Of a stretch of 64,000 nucleotides of DNA, positions 58,287 to 64,000 are shown piece after piece. This DNA is from Irpex lacteus (Eukaryota; Basidiomycota; Agaricomycetes; Polyporales; Irpicaceae): positions 18,682 through 82,681 of the forward strand of contig MQVO02000066.1 in assembly GCA_001986395.2 (NCBI GenBank), in the 5' to 3' direction. The notes under the pieces were generated by a model. That model did not search any database. It was not told where the DNA came from and was given only the letters and a program-made list of their open reading frames with translations. Each line of letters starts with the position of its first letter. The stretch's first letter is position 1. The position numbers and the translations under genes are program-made.

Positions 58287-59684
58287 GTTTTATAGTACAT
58301 GTATGGTGTATGGTACTTATCTATTAGTTTGCGCTCAACATCATATCTCGATGTGCTTTTGGCAATGCCATGCCATGGCGCAAGTTGACAGGGAAGGCCG
58401 AAACTATGGATTTTGCTGAAGCTCTGGGTGTCGTTTCGCATTCCTCCATCATTCGACTCGTTACGCCACAGTGGATGTACAAGCTCCCTATCCAGCGGTA
58501 AGTCTCTTGGCTTCCTCTGCACCTGTCACTAATGCATCACGAACAGGTTACATCATGTGGATACTGCATACAAAACATTAGAAGCCTTCATGAAATCCCT
58601 TATTTCATCTCGAAAGGCGGAGATGATGCACGGAAATGCTCCATCTCGCCATGATTTATTTAGTCTCATGCTCGGGACAAGCGAAGATGAAGGCTCCGCG
58701 GCTATGACAGACGAGGAGCTTGTGAGTACCATCGCGCAATCTCCCAATACTCCGCTTACCAAGGAGATACCAGACTGGCAATACCTTCCTTATGCTTTTC
58801 GCCGGCCATGGTCAGTCACCAGGTAATGATGAACGTTCATGAGTTTAACAATACTCTCCTTTGCAGAAACTACCGCGCGCACACTCGATGCGGCCCTTGG
58901 ATTTCTCGCTCTATATCAGGACGTGCAAAAAGAAGTCTTTGACGAGATTCAGGCTGTATATGCTGAGGATAACAGTTTAGTAAGTCTTAGTTACTCCGTT
59001 GCAGTGAATTTCCGTTCTCAATAGCCTTGAAGCCATTCAGCTGCCACGCTAAGTTGTGCAAGACACAAGCGTGCTTTCTGGAAGCGGCGCGCCTATTTCG
59101 TAAGTTTTTGTCTGTGGCTTTGATACATGACATTCACATCTGAATACAGCGGCGGGTTTCATGATGATACGACGTACTACCGAAGATATCGTGCTCGCTA
59201 CCGATGATGCGCACCTGCATGGCGGTCGCTTGCCGCTTACCAAGGGCACTAACTTGGTCGTCGACATGGTCGGGTTACGTACGTCTTTCACGAATTAAGA
59301 GACGCCTATTAGATTACTAAATTCCTATTAGACTATAACAGGCGTTACTTCCCTGACCCGGAGGAATTTAGGCCCTCGAGGTGGTATAATGCTCGTGAAA
59401 ATGATATGACTATGTTCTCGCTCGGTTCTCGTGCTTGTGAGTGCAAGCTTCTAGATACCAACCCCGATATTTGACACACTTATGATCATACAGGTATTGG
59501 GCGCCGTTTTGCGTTGACCGAGGCGGTGTATTTCCTCACTCGACTGCTTCTGAAGTGGCGGCTCGAGCCTGTCTTGCGGATGGGAGAGACACCGGAGGAA
59601 TGGCGACGCCGAGTCATGGTAGCAGACGTGATGATGAGTTTGGGGGTAGGGGATGTGCCAATCCGTCTTATCGCGAGAGAATAA

Positions 59685-60428
59685 TACGGCCATGTGCATT
59701 CTGGGCGCTGGGATGTAGAACGGCCAAATTACACATCCTAATCGACTCTTCAGTCGCTCGAGGATTCTCAATATTGACGACTAGGTCTCAACATGACTCC
59801 GGCGTGTCCGGTGATGTGGACAACTATGATGGAACACTTGAAAACAGAGTCATGGAAGACTGCCAGTGCTCGCACGATAGGTGTCCACTGAATACTCTAC
59901 AAATTCGACTCCACCCATTGAAGAGTATTCTGATTTCTAGATTGGCTGTACTGATAATCACTTTCTGATAGCCATTCATATCGTCTTGCGTTATACTCTA
60001 TGCGAGCCATCTCTCTCAGCGAGGCGCCTGGGTCCGATACGAGGAGATGAGGGAGTTATTGATGGTACGTGCACATGAGATGGAGCACCATCTATCATCC
60101 GTCGCTGATTCTCGTCATGTGTAAAGCTCTTCCAATCCGTAAGATCCAATACTAGGCTTGACATGCCAGTATACCAAAAATACACACACAGTATGTCTCA
60201 CTTCGCCGTGTTTATCTTTAATGATGATCTCATGTTTACCATACTAGTATCACTCTCTGTTAACTAATACAACATGCGTTGCTTAGGCTTGTGAACAGAT
60301 CAGTCTGCCGGTGGATCCTTGCCAGAGAAGTTCAGTCCACGGCATAGCCAGTTCATGCATACCCGAAAAAACCTCCTACACGTATAAATAAATGGTCTCA
60401 CTCGGTTTCTTTAAACATCCATCCGACT
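59685..60428. other. Intergenic region, P450-C to P450-D
   Basis: No gene seen. A TATAAATA box lies at about 60383-60390, some 45 bp before the P450-D start, matching the P450-B promoter. Confidence 0.5.
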
Positions 60429-62280
60429 ATGCTTCTCTTACCCGAACTACCTCAATTTGCAAGTGCCACAGCCCTGGTATGCTTCACGCTCACAATCGCC
60501 ACCATGCTCCTTCGTCGCTACCTCAGCCGACATATCATATCATACCGATATCGTACGTGTAGGGATGCAGATGGAGTGTCATTCTTTGTGGGCTTGCCAT
60601 TTGTCGGCTGTCTTGACTGGTCGACTCGTCGCAATCAGTTTATCGACGAATGTCTTGCTCTGATTCCGGGGAACATAATGAGGTTAAAGACTACTCAGAA
60701 TGTGAGTGATGAAGATGCTTGGGAGAGTAAAACTCATAATGCGTTGTTTATTGCAGCTTAAGTGATCGTTTTGAGTGGCCCTAGGGCTGACTCAGTATTC
60801 TTCAATCACAAAGATCTCAGCCTCGATCGCGGATACATGATGATGCTCCCCGAAGTAAGTCACATTCTTCCCCGTATTTTAGTTTACTGAGTGCCATCCG
60901 GGCAGAATGTGGACTGGCGAAACGTAGAGGGCATGCCATCTACTCCCAATGGAATCGATCTTACATCGTTTTACTCACGCTTCAAGCTGGTGCTCGGCCC
61001 ACAGAAGCTCAAACAGAGTACGTGGATTTCGAGACAAAGTCGATCCATCATATTCATAGGATTCCATTGTGTAGGATCCTATTCAGTCCTCCGAAACATC
61101 AACACTGCATATTGTGATCTAGGAGAGCGAGGGAGCACCGATTTATTCCATTTCCATCACAATGTAAGCTTTTCTACCCCACGCATTGCGCAGTGCTTCT
61201 TCTAAAGTATGCTGCATACCATAAATCTTGTTCTACAGCTTCTCATACGAAATACACTTCCTGACGAGATTGCGGACGACAAACGAGTCGTCAGTTACGT
61301 CAGTGGATTGTACAACGCTATAGATTCACCGGGAGCTGCGTGGCTGCCACAATACAATCGCTTGAAGAAGTACTACTACGGCTTCAAGCTATACCGTGCT
61401 TTGGACAAGATCTTAAAGCAATATCGCGAAGAAAGGCCCGGGTCCGGGGACTATACTGATACTATCAAGATATTGCTCGATAGAGGAGACGGAATCGAAG
61501 GTGTTATATCTGTAAGTTGTGTCATACTATCATTGGAGTCCCCTCTTTGATCCCCTGCATTATACTCCAGTTCGCCATCGGGGCCACTTATGTAGGCCTT
61601 CTTAACACGGCTCGTCTGATTTCCTGCATTGTGATTCACCTGACAGTGTATCGTGAATGGAGAGCCAAGATCCTTCAGGAACTGCACAACCTGGTCGAGA
61701 AATACGACGCCGCACCAGAGACCCTGGATCGCATCCCGTTCCATGCTTGGGACACCGAACTACCCCTCCTCGATATGACTGCGAACGAAATTCTCCGCTC
61801 TCATGGGCATGGAACACTGCTACGTCAGAGCATTGGTGAAGCCTTTGATCTCGATGGATGCACAATCCATAAAAATGCCTGTGTTGTGTATCCGATGTCT
61901 GATGCTCATCAAAGCCCAGAATACTACCGTGGCCAGGAATTCAGCCCAGGGCGCATTGAGAGCATGGGCGACGAGAAGCAACTTAGGTTTGTCGCTTGGG
62001 GCAGTGGTACGCTACCTTTATCGCTATTGAGTGTTGCGACCTCAAACTTAACAACACTTGCATGCATCTAGGCCGTCATCCCTGTACTGGCAAACACATG
62101 GCTCAACTAATCTACAAACAAGTGTTGACGCATCTTCTCACGCGATTCGACTGTGAGGCTACGGATAAATTCGGGAATTCTTTCTGCCGCCTTCCTCCAG
62201 CTGATCACAACTCTCTGCATCTCTCCCCACCGATTGACAAACATATTCAACTGAAATTCCATCCCAGGTGCAGCGATTGA
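60429..62280 (+). pseudogene. Cytochrome P450-D, frameshifted paralogue of P450-B
   Basis: The exon structure and sequence match P450-B throughout, including E-I-L-R, the FVAWGSGRHPCTGKHMA heme loop and the C-terminal LHLSPPIDK. Exon 2 begins at 60757 with CTTAAGTGATCG. Against the paralogue one base is missing, so the frame meets TGA at 60763-60765; restoring one base would give the family-consistent VLSGP..A..FFNHKDLS. No alternative donor or acceptor repairs the phase. The rest is open, so the lesion may be recent or a sequencing error. Confidence 0.75.
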
Positions 62281-63121
62281 CTGAGGCTATTCTGCGTCAG
62301 TCGTTTTGTTGATAACTATATACGGTGTATTAGGTCGCATGTTTTGATTGTAATGGTTAACACTATTTGTAGACATACCATCTTTCCACCGACGTTTTAC
62401 TAGCGGCTCGGAGTTTAGGGAAAGGATCAAGTATTCAATATCATTTGCATCTGTTAGGATCGGGGGCTGTTGCCAAACATGAGTGCATGAGCAAAGAGGC
62501 AGAGCCATGGTATCTAGCGACGTGAGCCCAGGCGGTGATCATCAACGTTGACTTTACCCAATCCTCCCGAGAATTCATTCTGTGCTCGCCGTGACGCTGT
62601 GTATTGCCAAGTTCGAATCCACGACGCGGCAACCGTTAATCGGGACTGGCTCCCGCTGGCAAACAATCACCGAACGCTAGCATAGATATTGAATCTGACG
62701 TGTTGGTTCATATCGCAAGAAGGCTACAACAACATTCATATTGCTCCCAGGGAGAAGTTACAAGGTACTGCAAGGCCTCAGTCAGTACCAGTGCGCAATA
62801 ACGAGAACTGATGGCCAAGGCGACAGTCAGCAACCTGAACGACATCGTGGCTACTCATCATATGTCTAGACTATCTTTCAGCTGGATGCTCCCATGCACA
62901 TACTATACCCTCGATAAATGGATACTGTAGATTGGAGGTGAACATGTGGACGTTAACTTCCAGCGATAGAGTATTGACGTCCTGTGATTGTAGTGGTATA
63001 CAACGGATACACACGTTCTATAAGTTGGTAGGCCAGACAACATACACATAGCAAACTTGAAAGCAATCAAAATAGCGAGACAGCAATGCTGCACTTTGAG
63101 TAAGATGGGAAAGCGTCGATA
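62281..63121. other. Intergenic region, P450-D to helicase
   Basis: Convergent 3' ends of P450-D and the helicase. A TTCGAATCC word near 62610 resembles a tRNA B-box, but no cloverleaf was found. Confidence 0.5.
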
Positions 63122-64000
63122 TTACTGGGCAGGGATTCTGGAGGGACCAGCAATGGCGTGCAGCTGAGGTGTATTCCGAGTGGCAGACGGTGAGACTTCA
63201 AGGGCATCATCTGAGGGTATGAGGTATTCAAGCTCCTCAAACAAGTGCGGGAAGAAGATTGCCAGCATATCGTCCGTCCTGATTCTCACAAGTCAGTTAG
63301 CGCAGATAGTGACTTATGGCAGCACTTACTTGAACACGAAATCGCCTTTCTGTGCTCTTTTCTTTGGTTCGTCGATAGCAGACTTGCCGGGAACAGTGAC
63401 CGGCCCTGCAGTCAGCGTCCCGGCATAGTTATCCTTTGTGTATAACGACAGCCCCTGCCGAGCAGCGAGATCCAAAATATTGCGCTCAACAGTTTCTTCG
63501 GCATAGTAGCAGTACACTAGCAGGACGATCAGTGTCCTACCGCCTATCCAGAATATCGTGCACATTACCTTCAGTCGGTTTCGTTTGGCCCATCCGATCA
63601 ATACGTGCGATAGCTATGTATGTCTCACTATAAGCAGCTGTGGATACAGTGGGGTCTTATGGGCTTCATACCTTGGATCTCGAACGCATGATGAACGACA
63701 CTCTCGACTAAGAACACCCTTGATGCACAGGTGATGTTTAGTCCAGCATTCTCGCGTTCGCTATACATATATCAGCGGCGAGATCGAAACATGGGTATTC
63801 AGAGGAGAACATACCCATGGAGGAGGAGAACCTGCAGCGATGGATCCGCCTTGAATCTCTTAGCTGCACTCTCTTTCCCTTTGTTCTGGTCGATGCGTAA
63901 CGAGGAGATGCCTTCGGAGGGGTCAGATTGGTAGGCTAGAATGAAAGGAAGCGAAGACGTACCGTTCGTTTTGAGGGCGTGTTCGATGACTACGTTGGAG
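63122..64000 (-). CDS. SNF2-family helicase / RING E3 ligase, IRC20/SHPRH-like, C-terminal part (runs off the window)
   Basis: C-terminal region of a large chromatin-remodelling ATPase with a RING finger; relatives act in DNA-damage tolerance and recombination control. Reading from the window edge: VVIEHALKTNG, RIDQNKGKESAAKRFKADP, VLLLHG, ENAGLNITCASRVFLVESVV, AIARIDRMGQTKPTE (helicase motif VI), VYCYYAEETVERNILDLAARQ, and a tail ending SRIPAQ at 63122. Introns are short and all joins seen are in phase. The N-terminal ATPase lobes and RING should lie beyond 64000. A dead fragment of its duplicate is at 16118-16925. Confidence 0.85.

Larger units (their letters stand above)
19721..59684 (+). 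pseudogene. Cytochrome P450-C, split by a 37.8-kb transposon in an intron
   Basis: Paralogue of P450-A; exons can be matched one to one. Five exons lie at 19721-20485 and the rest at 58328-59684. The fifth exon ends ...NQITTK and the sixth resumes FALNIISRCAFGN, the normal phase-0 junction, with the transposon lying wholly within the intron between them. Apart from the insertion the reading frames look intact: AGH(E)TT I-helix, EAAR, FPDPEEFRPSRW and the FSLGSRACIGRRFA heme loop are all present. One acceptor (before PFSCHAK) reads AAG rather than the CAG of P450-A, so splicing may be weak. A 37.8-kb intron is far beyond fungal norms, so I treat the gene as inactivated, although precise splicing or excision would restore the coding sequence. 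Confidence 0.88.
16926..64000. repeat. Tandem segmental duplication, unit 2 (interrupted by the transposon, runs off the window)
   Basis: Repeats exporter, P450-A type, P450-B type and helicase in the same orientations as unit 1. Removing the 37.8-kb transposon leaves about 9.3 kb, close to the 10.2 kb of unit 1. It has a truncated exporter and a helicase with its true 3' end, the reverse of unit 1, as expected from one tandem duplication with breakpoints inside those two genes. Confidence 0.85.

Noticed and set aside
62500..62640. TTCGAATCC B-box-like word suggesting a tRNA gene
   Set aside because: No matching acceptor stem, D-arm or anticodon arm could be drawn at any reasonable spacing.
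1..64000. CRISPR arrays, rRNA genes, LTR retrotransposon or integrase signatures
   Set aside because: None seen by eye on either strand; the intron-rich eukaryotic character makes CRISPR irrelevant.

Overview
The window looks like nuclear DNA of a filamentous basidiomycete, most likely an Agaricomycete. Genes are cut by many 45-65 bp GT-AG introns. The recognisable families are fungal: DHA2-type MFS exporters, microsomal P450s, a DUF6533-like membrane protein, an IRC20/SHPRH-type helicase, and BTB/POZ, TET/JBP and Tnp2 transposon proteins of kinds typical of mushrooms and relatives. Species is not assigned.

Backbone (1-20493 and 58284-64000). A short sterol-methyltransferase-like gene lies at the left. 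It is followed by a metabolic block of DHA2 exporter (-), P450-A (+) and P450-B (+). The block is present twice in tandem. At the internal junction (about 16925) a helicase fragment from the end of unit 1 is fused to the truncated last exon of the second exporter, which fixes the duplication breakpoints. Unit 1 keeps open exporter, P450-A (513 aa over 13 exons) and P450-B (498 aa over 7 exons) genes. Unit 2 is dead or dying: its exporter has an in-frame stop, a deletion and a missing C-terminus; its P450-B copy has a one-base frameshift; its P450-A copy (P450-C) is split by a giant transposon. The intact helicase C-terminus closes unit 2 at the right edge.

The giant transposon (20494-58283, 37,790 bp) is the main find. 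It begins CACTACTCGG, ends with the exact complement, and is flanked by the 3-bp duplication TCC. It has about 0.8-kb terminal inverted repeats and carries a complete-looking seven-exon Tnp2 (CACTA/EnSpm) transposase gene, 1273 aa. It sits inside a phase-0 intron of P450-C.

Between the transposase and the left end lie about a dozen intron-containing cargo genes: a 528-aa TET/JBP-type 2-oxoglutarate dioxygenase with all catalytic residues, an FHA-domain Chk2/Rad53-like protein kinase, a beta-propeller (WD40-like) protein with a C-terminal membrane segment, two BTB/POZ-type proteins, a 931-aa protein of unknown family, a Ser-rich protein of a type I recall beside Tnp2 transposases, and several small proteins. 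At the inner edge of both terminal repeats is a degenerate tRNA-like (Pol III) module. Nested inside the element is a second insertion, a 3.4-kb nearly perfect hairpin flanked by CATTATA, placed just downstream of a TATA/initiator-type promoter.

Taken together: an old tandem duplication of a small metabolic locus, decay of one copy, and colonisation of that copy by a very large cargo-carrying CACTA element bearing DNA-modification, DNA-damage-signalling and protein-turnover-type genes.
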